From JAUIAS01 sp030425395 (lineage in GTDB: Bacteria; Pseudomonadota; Alphaproteobacteria; Rhodobacterales; Rhodobacteraceae), in contig CP121336.1 in NCBI GenBank assembly GCA_043553855.1, positions 2,418,001 through 2,482,000 of the forward strand: 64,000 bases of DNA, in the 5' to 3' direction. How positions within the stretch are numbered: the first letter of the stretch is position 1; the number at the start of each line of letters is the position of its first letter. Below are positions 15,549 through 23,825 of this stretch, piece by piece. Made by a program: the position numbers and the translations under genes. The notes beneath the pieces were generated by a model. That model did no database searches. It had not been told where the DNA came from and was given only the letters and a program-made list of their open reading frames with translations.

Positions 15549-16429
15549 CCGATGCACAAAGCCTGACACGCGAACTGGGTGGTAAATGGCACCGATATTA
15601 CGGCTCGGCACCCTGTCCCGTTTGCCAACCAGAACGCGGCAAAGGCCAGAATGCCTTGACGCTTCACGATGGCCGCAATGGACGGTTGTTATTGGACTGC
15701 AAGAAAAGCCAATGCGCCTTCCTGGATGTGCTATCGGCGGCAGGCTTGCGACCGGGAGACTATACGCCACCGGACGCTGCAACCATCGCCCAGCGCAAAG
15801 CGCAAGCACATGCGGAAGCCGTGAAACGCGGTGAACAGGCCAAGCGGCTTTGGCAAGAGGCGGTGCCGATCACCGGCACGCTGGCCGAAGCCTATCTTCG
15901 GGGCCGTGGTATCACCTCCGACCTGCATCCTTCACTTCGTTTTCACCCGGACTGCTGGCACGGACCAACTGCGAAACGCTATCCGGCGATGGTCGCGGCT
16001 GTGCAGGGCGTGCGCCTTCCTGCGGTGCACCGGACATATCTGCGGCCTGACGGCACCGGCAAGGCGGACATAGACCCACCAAAGGCCATGCTAGGCGGCA
16101 CCCAAGGCGGCGCTGTGCGGCTGTGTGATGGCGCTGGGCACTTGGCTGTGGCTGAGGGGATAGAAACCGCTCTGAGTCTGTCTAGCGGGCTGCTACGCAC
16201 TCCGGCAATGATCTGGGCCGCGCTCTCTACATCGGGCATCCGTGGCCTGCACCTTCCTGATGATCCGGGGCGGCTGACAATTGCTTGTGATGGGGACGCG
16301 GCGGGCCGATCCGCTGCGCACGATCTGGCTGAACGCGCGGACGCTTTGGGCTGGCAGGTATCACTATTGCCTGCACCTGAAGGCCGCGACTGGAACGACA
16401 TTCTGACAATGAAAGGGGAAATCGCATGA
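15545..16429 (+). CDS. Toprim primase-like protein with zinc-binding N-terminus
   Basis: 294 residues from the ATG at 15545. An N-terminal zinc-ribbon-like region (CPVCQPERGKGQNAL, then CKKSQCAFLD) resembles phage primases; the C-terminal toprim domain has GIETALSLS (toprim Glu) and ACDGDAAGR (the Asp-x-Asp). PEGRDWNDIL closes the fold. It likely primes replication of the excised island together with the DUF3987 protein, whose gene overlaps its stop by 4 bp. A frame starting at 15401 adds residues that belong to the small upstream ORF region. Confidence 0.85.
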   Translation: MTDAQSLTRELGGKWHRYYGSAPCPVCQPERGKGQNALTLHDGRNGRLLLDCKKSQCAFLDVLSAAGLRPGDYTPPDAATIAQRKAQAHAEAVKRGEQAKRLWQEAVPITGTLAEAYLRGRGITSDLHPSLRFHPDCWHGPTAKRYPAMVAAVQGVRLPAVHRTYLRPDGTGKADIDPPKAMLGGTQGGAVRLCDGAGHLAVAEGIETALSLSSGLLRTPAMIWAALSTSGIRGLHLPDDPGRLTIACDGDAAGRSAAHDLAERADALGWQVSLLPAPEGRDWNDILTMKGEIA

Positions 16430-17922
16430 ACGCCCCCGAACCTGCCCCATTCAAGACTGAAGGCCCGCAACCCTTGGTGCGCGAAATCGCCCACGGTGAA
16501 GCTTATCCGGTGGACGCACTTGGTCCGCTGCGCCTTGCTGTCGAAGCGGTGCAAGGCATGACACAAGCACCCGTGTCGATCCCGGCGCAATCTGCGTTGG
16601 CGGTGGCGTCGCTGGCAGTTCAAGCCTTCGCGGATGTGGAAACGCTCGGTGGAACCCGCCCCGTGTCGCTGTATGCGCTGACTGTCGCGCAAAGCGGGGA
16701 ACGGAAAAGCGCTTGCGACGCCCCTTTGATGGCCGCGTTGCGCGCCTATGAGCGGGAGCAATCCAAGGCATACCGCGAAGAAATGCGCGCATGGGAAGAC
16801 GCCTATAAGCTTTGGGAGGACGCACGGGACAAGGTTTTTTCCGAAGCGAAAAAGGCAAAAGGTGAAAAGCGCACGGCGGCACAAGCGGACCTAGAAGCGC
16901 TGGGGCAACCCCCGATTGCCCCCGTGGTGCCAGACCGGACGGTAAGCGAACCGACCTTTGAAGGGCTGACACGGCTTTTCGCACATGGCCAGTCCAGCCT
17001 TGGGCTTTTCTCGGATGAGGGCGGGCAATTTCTGGGAGGGCACGCGATGAACTCAGAGAACCGGCAAAAGACGCTGGCCGCGTTCAATGACCTTTGGCAA
17101 GGCAACCCCATACGGAGGACGCGCGGCGGCGATGGGCATATCACGCTATACGGGCGAAGGCTGTCGGTGCACCTTATGGTGCAACCCGGTGTGGCACGGG
17201 CGTTCATGGCTGACCCTGCGGCGGCGGATACCGGCTTTTTACCCCGCTTTCTGATCTGCGAACCGCCCAGCGCAATCGGCACTCGGATGCAAGCAAACAC
17301 GAAACGCGATGATATGGCGCTGCAAAGCTTCGCGGCCCGGCTGCGCTCTATCCTCGAAACGCCCATGCCAATGGACCCCGAGACCCGAGAACTTGAACCG
17401 CGCACCCTGCAATTGACACCGGAAGCCCATGACCTGCTGGTGTCTTTCGCGGATGCAATCGAAGCGTCACAAGCCCCCGGCAAGGATCTTCGTCACATCA
17501 CCGGCACGGCATCGAAGGCGGCGGAACAGGCGGCACGCATTGCCGGGGTGCTGACCCTGTGGCGCGACCTCGAAGCCATGAAAGTCGAAGGCCGCGACAT
17601 GGCGGACGCAATCAACCTTGCGCAATTCTACCTTTCCGAAGCTTCCCGGCTGGCAAGCGCTGCTCTTATTTCGGCAGAAATTGATCGGGCCGAAGCCTTA
17701 CGCAAGTGGTTACTGGGAAGCTGGCCGCATTCCGAAATCATGGTGCGCGATGTGGTGCAGCGCGGGCCGAACCCGCTGCGCGAAAGCCCAAAGGCAAGGG
17801 CCGCGCTGGTCCTTCTAGAAAAGCATGGGTGGCTTGTGGCGCTAGAAGCCGGAACCGTGGTGCGCGGGGCGGCACGAAAAGAGGCGTGGGTCATCGTGAA
17901 GGGGGTGGGCGATGTGGTTTGA
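16426..17922 (+). CDS. DUF3987 (YfjI-like) replication-associated protein
   Basis: 498 residues. Matches the DUF3987 family of helicase/ATPase-like proteins found next to toprim primases in satellites and prophages: IPAQSALAVASLAVQAFADVE, VAQSGERKSACDAPLMAAL (degenerate P-loop-like segment), SLGLFSDEGGQFLGGHAM (Walker-B-like region) and the FLPRFLICEP motif. A basic coiled stretch occurs around residues 105-150. Coupled by 4 bp to the primase-like gene and by 11 bp to the next. Probable role: replication initiation or helicase loading of the island. Confidence 0.85.
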   Translation: MNAPEPAPFKTEGPQPLVREIAHGEAYPVDALGPLRLAVEAVQGMTQAPVSIPAQSALAVASLAVQAFADVETLGGTRPVSLYALTVAQSGERKSACDAPLMAALRAYEREQSKAYREEMRAWEDAYKLWEDARDKVFSEAKKAKGEKRTAAQADLEALGQPPIAPVVPDRTVSEPTFEGLTRLFAHGQSSLGLFSDEGGQFLGGHAMNSENRQKTLAAFNDLWQGNPIRRTRGGDGHITLYGRRLSVHLMVQPGVARAFMADPAAADTGFLPRFLICEPPSAIGTRMQANTKRDDMALQSFAARLRSILETPMPMDPETRELEPRTLQLTPEAHDLLVSFADAIEASQAPGKDLRHITGTASKAAEQAARIAGVLTLWRDLEAMKVEGRDMADAINLAQFYLSEASRLASAALISAEIDRAEALRKWLLGSWPHSEIMVRDVVQRGPNPLRESPKARAALVLLEKHGWLVALEAGTVVRGAARKEAWVIVKGVGDVV

Positions 17923-18265
17923 TCCACATGCCAAGCTGGCAGAAATCGTAGGGCAACCCCCTGCGACTTCCGCGACACCTGCGACAAATGCCCTGCCATC
18001 CGATCCCGTGTCGCAGGTGTCGCAAGTGTCGCAACGCCCCAAACCCGAAACAGTTCGACCTCATGTCGCAAATGTCGCGACTGTCGCAGCACCCTTGGAC
18101 CCTGCAGTCATTATCGACCTTCTCGAAGAACGGGCGGCAATCCGTGAATATGACGGGTGCCAGACCCGCGCTGAGGCCGAAGCCGGGGCAATAGCCGATG
18201 TGTCTACATCAACCGCGACCAACTTGGAGACCATGCAGGACATATGGCAGGCGTGGACACGATGA
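17912..18265 (+). CDS. Repeat-rich uncharacterised island protein
   Basis: 117 residues. The middle is low complexity (TSATPATNA, then VSQVSQVSQ, then HVANVATVAA) produced by the TGTCGCA repeats beneath it, followed by an acidic helical C-terminus. Overlaps DUF3987 by 11 bp and the XRE gene by 4 bp. Similar Ala/Thr/Val/Ser-repeat proteins occur at this position in other satellites. The DNA repeat may matter more than the protein. Confidence 0.6.
   Translation: MWFDPHAKLAEIVGQPPATSATPATNALPSDPVSQVSQVSQRPKPETVRPHVANVATVAAPLDPAVIIDLLEERAAIREYDGCQTRAEAEAGAIADVSTSTATNLETMQDIWQAWTR
18009..18088 (+). repeat. TGTCGCA iteron-like cluster, 9-bp period
   Basis: Five exact TGTCGCA copies (18009, 18018, 18027, 18064, 18082) and one TGTCGCG (18073) in two triplets, each on a 9-bp step; inverse copies of the motif occur just upstream at about 17962-17986. 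The 9-bp period keeps the reading frame. Either a coding repeat or an origin iteron inside the gene. Confidence 0.6.
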
Positions 18266-18717
18266 CGGGTGACGATTTGAAACAAGAACGCGTGGCGCGC
18301 AAACTGTCGCGCCGCGCCTTGGCGGAACTCTGCGGCATCCACATGGACACGGTTCGCTATTGGGAAGGCAAACCAAGGTTGGATTTGCGTGGCCATGCGG
18401 TGAAGCGAATGCTCGAAGCGCTTGGTATCACTTGGACCGAACCACCAAGGCAGCAATCTCGCCTCTCACATTGTGGGTATTTTCTTGCACCACTGCGCGC
18501 GCGTGATGGGGTCTTATCCCATCACGGGATTTTGCGTGGACCAAAGCGATGCGGGGCCAAGACACGAAAGGGAACGCCATGCCAAGCGAAGCCGATCCCC
18601 GGCAAAGCCCGTTGCAAGTTTCACGGTGGGCTAAGCACTGGCCCGAAGACGCCCGAAGGCCGGGCAAGGATTGCTGAGGCCCAACGGAAGCGGCGGAGCA
18701 ACCGAAAAATTCCCTGA
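18262..18717 (+). CDS. XRE-family HTH protein with HGGxSTG domain
   Basis: 151 residues from the ATG at 18262, which forms a 4-bp ATGA overlap with the preceding stop; an ATG 18 bp earlier is also in frame. Residues about 1-58 form an XRE helix-turn-helix (LKQERVARKLSRRALAELCG). The C-terminal half has CGAKTRKGTPCQAKPIPGKARCKFHGG then STGPKTPEGRARIAEAQ, the HGGxSTG module with four cysteines common in phage and satellite proteins, probably binding zinc or nucleic acid. End of the replication/regulation block; likely repressor or small terminase-like factor. Confidence 0.78.
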   Translation: MTGDDLKQERVARKLSRRALAELCGIHMDTVRYWEGKPRLDLRGHAVKRMLEALGITWTEPPRQQSRLSHCGYFLAPLRARDGVLSHHGILRGPKRCGAKTRKGTPCQAKPIPGKARCKFHGGLSTGPKTPEGRARIAEAQRKRRSNRKIP

Positions 18718-18780
18718 TATGGGAAAACTGCAATCAGGCACCCTCACCGTCTTTAGCCAGGCTTATCTGAAAATGCAGGT

Positions 18781-19271
18781 TTAGCACTTGCCGCCGATGA
18801 AGTCGGGGAAAAAGACACTGTAATCGCGCCCGACGCAGTGGCGCGTTTCCTCGCCCTGAGCATTCAGAAACCACCGGCCATAGATCACACCCGCTTCCTG
18901 TCCGCAGGGGATGGACGACACCCCCGAACGGCACTTGATGTTATAATACTCCAGCGGTCTTGTGATGACATAAGACCCGTCGCGGAAGCCGTCGCTGCCG
19001 GTGACAGGCGTGACACAGGCGTGCGCGATGCTGGTCACAATATTTCCCGTAGACACTTCGCGGATGTCATTCCCAAGGCGACTAAGGGTGCAGCGGCCAG
19101 TAATCACCAGTTCGTTGCTGAGCGGTACAATGGCCTTGTACGGACCATGCAATGGCACGCCATCGCACAAGACATATCCGTCTTGGATGTCGTACCATTG
19201 GCAGGCAGGCTGTCTTTCAACATGTGGCTGTGTCGGTTGTGCAGGAGCCCAGTTAGGTTCTAGTCTTGCGG
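18781..19271 (-). pseudogene. 5'-truncated secreted protein gene cut by the IS5/IS903-like element
   Basis: Open on the minus strand from the IS junction (about 19271) to the stop at 18781, about 160 residues beginning ARLEPNWAPAQPTQPH and rich in cysteine (CQWYDIQDGYVLC, YNIKCRSG, IPCGQE, HCVGRD, GGKC end). Upstream it runs into the IS terminal repeat and a stop, so the promoter, start and probable signal peptide are lost. The spaced cysteines suggest an exported disulfide protein. No family recognised. Confidence 0.6.
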
Positions 19272-19931
19272 GGCTTTGTTGCGCAAATGCCTGAAGGATT
19301 CACTGATTGAATCCAGCGTGATAGCTGTGAGGCATGAGCAGTTGGTCCCCGACGAAGTACCAGACAAAGAACTGGCCTTCATATAACGCAGCGCTGAAGC
19401 GGCGCGGTTCGCTTTCGATTTGGTTTGACCCTGAGATGATCTGGGAGCCTCCACCGAGTGGCAAACGTGGTCGTCAGCAGCGTTTCAGCGATGCTGCAAT
19501 CCAGACATGCCTGACGCTGAAGGTGCTGTTTGGCCTTCCGCTTCGGCAAACTACGGGTCTCGTCGAGAGCCTGCTTCGGATGATCGGATTGGACTGGGCT
19601 GTACCCGATTTCAGCACCCTTTGCCGCCGCCAAAGAACGCTGGACGTGAAGCTATCCTATCGCGGTGGAACTGGGCCGCTGAACCTCCTGATCGATAGCA
19701 CCGGGATCAAGTCAGAGGGAGAAGGCGAATGGAACGCCCGAAAGCACGGCGGAGCCAAAAAGCGCATCTGGCGTAAGATACACATCGGCATTGATGAGAA
19801 AACGCTGGAGGTTCGGGCAGTCGAAGTCACCACCAACAATGTTGGTGATGCCCCCATGCTGCCGGAGTTGCTGAACCAAATTCCAGGGGAAAGGGGAAGA
19901 CCGTCCGCCAACCGATTTGTGCAACAAAGTC
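19272..19931 (+). mobile_element. Internally deleted IS5-family (IS903-group-like) element
   Basis: Left end GGCTTTGTTGCGCAAAT (19272-19288) and right end ATTTGTGCAACAAAGTC (19915-19931) are inverted repeats matching at 15 of 17 positions. It is only 660 bp because the transposase C-terminal third is missing. The 9-bp flanks GTCTTGCGG and GTTTGATAT do not match, so no target duplication remains. Confidence 0.8.
19334..19931 (+). pseudogene. Truncated IS5-family transposase
   Basis: Starts MSSWSPTKYQTKNWPSYNAALKRRGSLSIW, the normal N-terminus of IS903-group enzymes, with the first catalytic Asp in LLIDSTGIK. After PELLNQIPGE the frame enters the right terminal repeat and then flanking DNA (nominal stop at 20068). 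The second Asp and the Glu of the DDE triad are gone, so the element cannot move itself. The missing part is about 90 residues. Confidence 0.85.
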
Positions 19932-19988
19932 GTTTGATATTAGTATTAAATCGTGCCAGCCTGTCCGAAACACTCATAGGAGATAAAT

Positions 19989-20510
19989 ATGCGGCATTTC
20001 ATTTTCGGTGCTTTAACAGCGGTGGCTCTTTCGACCACCGTCGTTGCGGAGATTGTTCAAACGACTGACGGTCGCACGGTCGACCTGCGTGAAGACGGCA
20101 CCTATGAAATCCTCGATACCACCGCAGGACAGAGCGACACAGACTTTGTTGAGTTTAAAGACCATTTTTTTGAACGCCATGCTGGTGAATATGGCCAGAA
20201 CAGAGTGCGATTCATGCCCATTTATTCGAACGTTTCGGAAAAAAAGATCGTTGGAGCAAAATTTGAAGCCCGCTTCCTGAACGCTTTTGGTGACGAGATT
20301 TTCTCTTTTTCGGGCGAATTGGATGAACCAGTTTCGCCAGGCAAGACTTCAACACACCAGTTGTTTTACTATTTTGAGGACAATCAATTCATTGCCGGTG
20401 AGCCTTACGACAAACTGCTGCCGATGGTGACAAACAAAACGGGCAGTATCGAAGTCGCAATGACCACAATCGCATTTGAAGGCGGTGAAATTGTGAAATT
20501 CTCCGATTGA
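19989..20510 (+). CDS. Secreted protein of unknown function
   Basis: 173 residues, AGGAGATAAAT before the ATG. Sec signal peptide MRHFIFGALTAVALSTTVVA, then EIVQTTDGRTVDLREDGTYEIL, a short opening module resembling those of DUF3157-like periplasmic proteins, and a beta-rich remainder without cysteines. Base composition is clearly AT-richer than the host, in line with acquisition by the island. It starts 58 bp after the broken IS, whose read-through frame covers its start. Role unknown. Confidence 0.72.
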   Translation: MRHFIFGALTAVALSTTVVAEIVQTTDGRTVDLREDGTYEILDTTAGQSDTDFVEFKDHFFERHAGEYGQNRVRFMPIYSNVSEKKIVGAKFEARFLNAFGDEIFSFSGELDEPVSPGKTSTHQLFYYFEDNQFIAGEPYDKLLPMVTNKTGSIEVAMTTIAFEGGEIVKFSD

Positions 20511-20860
20511 TCTATTCGCAAGTTTTGACGGTAAATTTCATCTTCGTTATCTCTTTTTTTAAATTCTAATTGACCAAAGAAGACTAGTGTCCGCAAACGC
20601 GCCGCTCCAAATATGTTATTAACCAAATCCGAAACCTGAGAACGCGGCCACTGGACCACAAACCACCAGCACAAAACCGCGTTCGTCCGCAAGCGCCGAC
20701 AGCACCTAAAAACCCCACTCTCCACCTGCTTCTCCGGTGTAAACGCAACCTATAGTTGATCCATAATAGACCCAACGGATCGGTGGTCTCGTTGTCCTTA
20801 ACCAGCTTAACGGACGCGTCTCACTGGTCGCGTCCGTTTTGGTTATGAAAAGGACAACAA
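20511..20860. other. Non-coding, AT-rich island segment
   Basis: No credible gene. Contains a T-run just after the preceding stop and, at 20809-20840, a terminator-like hairpin. The low GC and absence of a frame suggest eroded sequence. Confidence 0.5.
20809..20840 (+). terminator. Terminator-like hairpin upstream of truncated coiled-coil gene
   Basis: AACGGACGCG pairs perfectly with CGCGTCCGTT over a 10-nt loop, ending in TTTT, 20 bp before the next ATG. Could end upstream transcription or act as a leader attenuator. Confidence 0.6.
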
Positions 20861-21115
20861 ATGGCCGAAGACTCCACCGCCGCTATTCAGGCACTGATCA
20901 AACAGGTGAGCGCGCTCACCGCGACCGTCGAAAAGCAGAACAAGCAGATCGACGACCAAAATACCCGACTCGACAACCTGCACGAGTTCAACGGGAAGGT
21001 TCTGGATGAGAAGAAAGACCTCGAACGCAAGTCGAAACCAACGCCCGAAAAAATCGCGCAGATGAAAGCCGCAGGGCTTGAACCCGGTGACGATGGCAAT
21101 TGGTATCTCCCCGGC
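20861..21115 (+). pseudogene. Coiled-coil protein gene truncated by IS3 fragment
   Basis: About 85 residues of native sequence (MAEDSTAAIQALIKQVSALT, long heptad-like helix to about residue 60, then TPEKIAQMKAAGLEPGDDGNWYL) with AAAGGACAAC before the ATG. The frame then continues into reversed IS3 sequence to a nominal stop at 21655, so the native C-terminus is lost. Resembles small virion-scaffold or tail-associated coiled coils, but no family can be assigned. Confidence 0.6.
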
Positions 21116-21565
21116 ACGCAACCCGCCGCTGTGTGGATCGATGCTGCCCCAGTACGCGACAAACGCGGCGTTCAGAAATTCTCATCTGGCTGCGCACATG
21201 GTCGATGCAGGCGCGGCGGCGCGAGGGGCTCAGAAGTTTCCCTTTGCGGCCTCGGACAGGATCAATTTGTCCAGCGTCAAGTCCGATACCGCTCTGCGAA
21301 GGCGCTCGTTCTCCTTCTGGAGCCGCTTCAGTTCCTTAAGCTGTTCTGTGCCCATTCCGCCGTACTTCTTCTTCCAGCGATAATAGGTTTGCTCTGTCAC
21401 GCCGATCTGCCTGATTGCGTCAATCCGGGGCATACCTTGCCCCATCAGAACTTCAACCTGACGCAACTTCACGACAATCTCTTCGGGCTTGGGTCTCTTA
21501 ATGGCCATCTCAGGTCCTCCGCTTTCCTAATCATAGGGGCGGACCACTTCATTGGGGGAGGCTCA
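21116..21565 (-). mobile_element. IS3-family element fragment
   Basis: Minus-strand fragment with the intact orfA and only the first 25-30 codons of orfB (SERRVCRVLGQHRSTQRRV) before it breaks off near 21116. The upstream end reads TGAGCCTCCCCC... TGGTCCGCCCC and finishes at about 21565, exactly where IS110 similarity begins, so it inserted into the IS110 gene. The rest of orfB and the other end are missing. Confidence 0.75.
21230..21508 (-). CDS. IS3-family transposase OrfA
   Basis: 92 residues. MAIKRPKPEEIVVKLRQVEVLMGQG, a helix-turn-helix with TEQTYYRWKKKYGGM, and a leucine-zipper-like tail ending LSEAAKGNF are standard for OrfA of this IS3 group. OrfA alone gives no transposition because orfB is truncated. 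Confidence 0.85.
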   Translation of the reverse strand: MAIKRPKPEEIVVKLRQVEVLMGQGMPRIDAIRQIGVTEQTYYRWKKKYGGMGTEQLKELKRLQKENERLRRAVSDLTLDKLILSEAAKGNF

Positions 21566-21566
21566 G

Positions 21567-21668
21567 TCGCAACTTCTTGCGCAGAACAGGTTGCCCCGCT
21601 CCATCTGCCCCGTGGACCTGAAACACATTCTTCACCAGATCGAGCCCGACAGTGATAATCTCCGACAT
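21567..21668 (-). pseudogene. IS110-family transposase N-terminal fragment
   Basis: 34 codons, MSEIITVGLDLVKNVFQVHG then PVLRKKLR, the start of the IS110 RuvC-like domain with its first catalytic Asp (GLDL). Similarity stops at the IS3 end. Upstream sequence (to about 21790) may be what is left of the IS110 left end, where IS110-group elements encode their guide (bridge) RNA, but no structure could be confirmed. Confidence 0.75.
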
Positions 21669-21811
21669 GACCGTCCTCCTTTGTGGATCATCGCAGACCC
21701 ACCTTGGCACACAGATGCCGTCGTGGGGCGGTCGCATCATCAATGCCCAGTGGTGCCCGTCGCTTGAGGTGATAGGGTCGGGTCGAGCATTGAATTTAGA
21801 GGGGAATATTC

Positions 21812-22927
21812 GTGATACGGCACGTAGTGGGATTTGGGTTCTGGGCATTCCTGCAGGCATCTATTGCCGCCGCAGGTGATCTTCGTGCCACACCGGATAT
21901 TCCCGGCTGTGATTTCCTTTTCAACGGTATCGTAGAGGCTGGTGATTCTAGGCGTATCGAAGACATCATTCGCCCCTCCGCCGAGGGTGTTACCTTGTGT
22001 CTCGACAGTCCCGGCGGTAATTATGTCGAAGGAATCCGGATGTTCTATGCTATCTGGTTCAAAGGTTCCATTGAGACACGGGTCCGAAACGGCCACTCCT
22101 GCTTGTCTGCATGCGCGCTTGCATTCCAAGGAGGTTCTCGGGTTGTTGGCACGGGTCTCATTAGGGGCAAATTCGCGTCCATTGAACCTGGGGCCGTTCT
22201 GGGATTTCACGCGCCAACGCTGGTGCTACCGAACGAAAATCAGTATTCGTCGGAGACTGTAAAGGCAGCGTATGACATAGCCGTTTGGGGCGCATCTCAA
22301 CTTTTCCTTATGTCTCGTGTTGAGGAGCATGCGGCCCGGGGCATGTCCGATTTCTTGTATTCCAACACCTTGGCTACATCGCCAGAATCCATTTACGAGA
22401 TAGACACGATTGGCAAGGCCAGTCTTGCCGAAGTAGGGGTGCGGAACGTTCCCATGCCAAAAATCACTTGGCGCGGAATCCGTAACGTCTGCGAGACTGC
22501 TTTGGTCATTAGCGAAGGACACTGGTCCGCAAACGCCGATCTTATCGATGCTTTCAGAAGATTTGCGGGCACCGGGGACAACGGCACCGGACGGCCGATC
22601 GCGCTTCAAGATCGTTTCTGGAGCTGGTCCACGGACTACCAGTCGAACTTCGTGGTTCGTGGTTACTCGGCACCGCATGTGAGCGAACGCTTCTGCAAGG
22701 TGTCACTGAGTAGGTTTGCCCTGAAGCGGGAACTCGAACTTCCATTGGAGCAGCGTGATGTAGCATCACAATGGTTCTCGGTGACGTTCTGGAACGACGC
22801 ATACGTTCCCAATGATCGTGCTTTCAGCGAGTACGCGGAGGCCAACACCAAGGTTGAGGAAACGGTATCAGTGCCGTGGACGGCACTTTGGGATCCGATG
22901 ACGCCGCTTGCAGACTTTGCGCGTTGA
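21812..22927 (+). CDS. Secreted ClpP/crotonase-fold protein (COG3904-like)
   Basis: 371 residues from a GTG with GAGGGGAA upstream. Signal peptide MIRHVVGFGFWAFLQASIAAAG. A ClpP-like core follows: LCLDSPGGNYVEGIRM (oxyanion glycines), GHSCLSACALAF with nucleophile-type S99 between two cysteines, and GFHAP with H133. This matches periplasmic proteins of the COG3904 type, thought to be serine proteases or inactive relatives. Residues 220-371 are an extension with no recognised family. It is the last intact cargo gene, AT-richer than the chromosome; role in the host unknown. Confidence 0.75.
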   Translation: MIRHVVGFGFWAFLQASIAAAGDLRATPDIPGCDFLFNGIVEAGDSRRIEDIIRPSAEGVTLCLDSPGGNYVEGIRMFYAIWFKGSIETRVRNGHSCLSACALAFQGGSRVVGTGLIRGKFASIEPGAVLGFHAPTLVLPNENQYSSETVKAAYDIAVWGASQLFLMSRVEEHAARGMSDFLYSNTLATSPESIYEIDTIGKASLAEVGVRNVPMPKITWRGIRNVCETALVISEGHWSANADLIDAFRRFAGTGDNGTGRPIALQDRFWSWSTDYQSNFVVRGYSAPHVSERFCKVSLSRFALKRELELPLEQRDVASQWFSVTFWNDAYVPNDRAFSEYAEANTKVEETVSVPWTALWDPMTPLADFAR

Positions 22928-23500
22928 TCCTACCATTACCGAAGTCGGTTTTCTGCGCTTCGCGGCCATTGGCGTAAGTTGCAGCATTTGTCAAAGTAGG
23001 CTCTGAGTCCGAATTCGCTGCACTCAGCTTGAAGGTCCGCTGTCGGGAAACTGCCCAAACTTTGCAAAGGTCGCTATCTGCGCAGAGCGGACGCTTGGAC
23101 CACCGCCTGCAGGGCGCGAGCGAACTTGACTAGTGCCCAGAACCTTGCGTCATGTAGCGAACACTGGGGTCCTTTGCCAAAGATGCATTTGCGAGTGGTT
23201 CGCGCCACAAACTCTGGCCAGCGCCAGAAATTTCGTAAGGGGGGTGCTATTGTTTTAAGCAATGCTTCCAACGCGGTGCACCGGCCCTGAACTACGGAGG
23301 CAACTGTCTCCGATCTGCAAGTTTGGGACGCTCTATTTTGGGCAACCAAGCGCACCAACAAAGTGGGACGAGGAATCATTGGCCGCCAATAATCGCATCC
23401 TAAACCTATGTAATCACCCGCTTTATGGTGGATATTTTGGTGGATGAAATTCAGATCAATTTGAGAATTTGAATAAAATTCAAAAACTTAGATGGAAAAC
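22928..23500. other. Non-coding right end of the island
   Basis: 573 bp without a credible gene; short frames on both strands lack ribosome sites and family features. Contains the right-hand 20-bp island repeat (23425-23444) and abuts attR. Confidence 0.6.
23425..23444. repeat. Island-end repeat, possible integrase arm or regulator site (right)
   Basis: ATGGTG-GATATTTTGG-TGGA, 18 of 20 bases identical to 13275-13294, same orientation, 57 bp inside attR. Confidence 0.55.
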
Positions 23501-23501
23501 A

Positions 23502-23576
<75 letters not shown>

Positions 23577-23661
23577 GCCGTGGGCGGCTCATTAGACCCA
23601 AATGAAAACTGGTGCAAGCGCAATCTGGACGCTTTTTCATCGCTGGGTTACAGAGGCTTCC

Positions 23662-23820
23662 ATGACCGATAAAACACCCAAATCCAAACGTGGCGATGCG
23701 GCAGCGGAACGCGAGGCGCGGCTGAAGGCGGCGCTCAAGGCGAATCTGGGGCGGCGCAAAGCGCAGGCGCGTGCGCGCAACACCGATCACGGCGGGCAGG
23801 ACAAAACCGAAAAGGGCTAG
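23662..23820 (+). CDS. Small basic conserved protein upstream of murA
   Basis: 52 residues from the ATG at 23662 (an earlier start at 23602 runs back toward the tRNA). Highly charged: MTDKTPKSKRGDAAAEREAR then LKAALKANLGRRKAQARARN. It ends 5 bp before murA, an arrangement I associate with Rhodobacterales. Probably a small helical protein; function unknown. Confidence 0.65.
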   Translation: MTDKTPKSKRGDAAAEREARLKAALKANLGRRKAQARARNTDHGGQDKTEKG

Positions 23821-23825
23821 AGCAG

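Noticed and set aside
18009..18088. CRISPR array
   Set aside because: Repeats are 7-9 bp without unique 30-bp spacers and no cas genes.
19263..19940. 9-bp target duplication of the IS5/IS903-like element
   Set aside because: Flanking 9-mers do not match, so no duplication could be claimed.
21549..21860. 103-residue minus-strand gene
   Set aside because: Only its last 34-40 codons resemble anything, an IS110 transposase start; the rest is flanking sequence.
23074..23379. 101-residue minus-strand frame at the right end of the island
   Set aside because: No ribosome site, no family feature, low-complexity ends; treated as non-coding.
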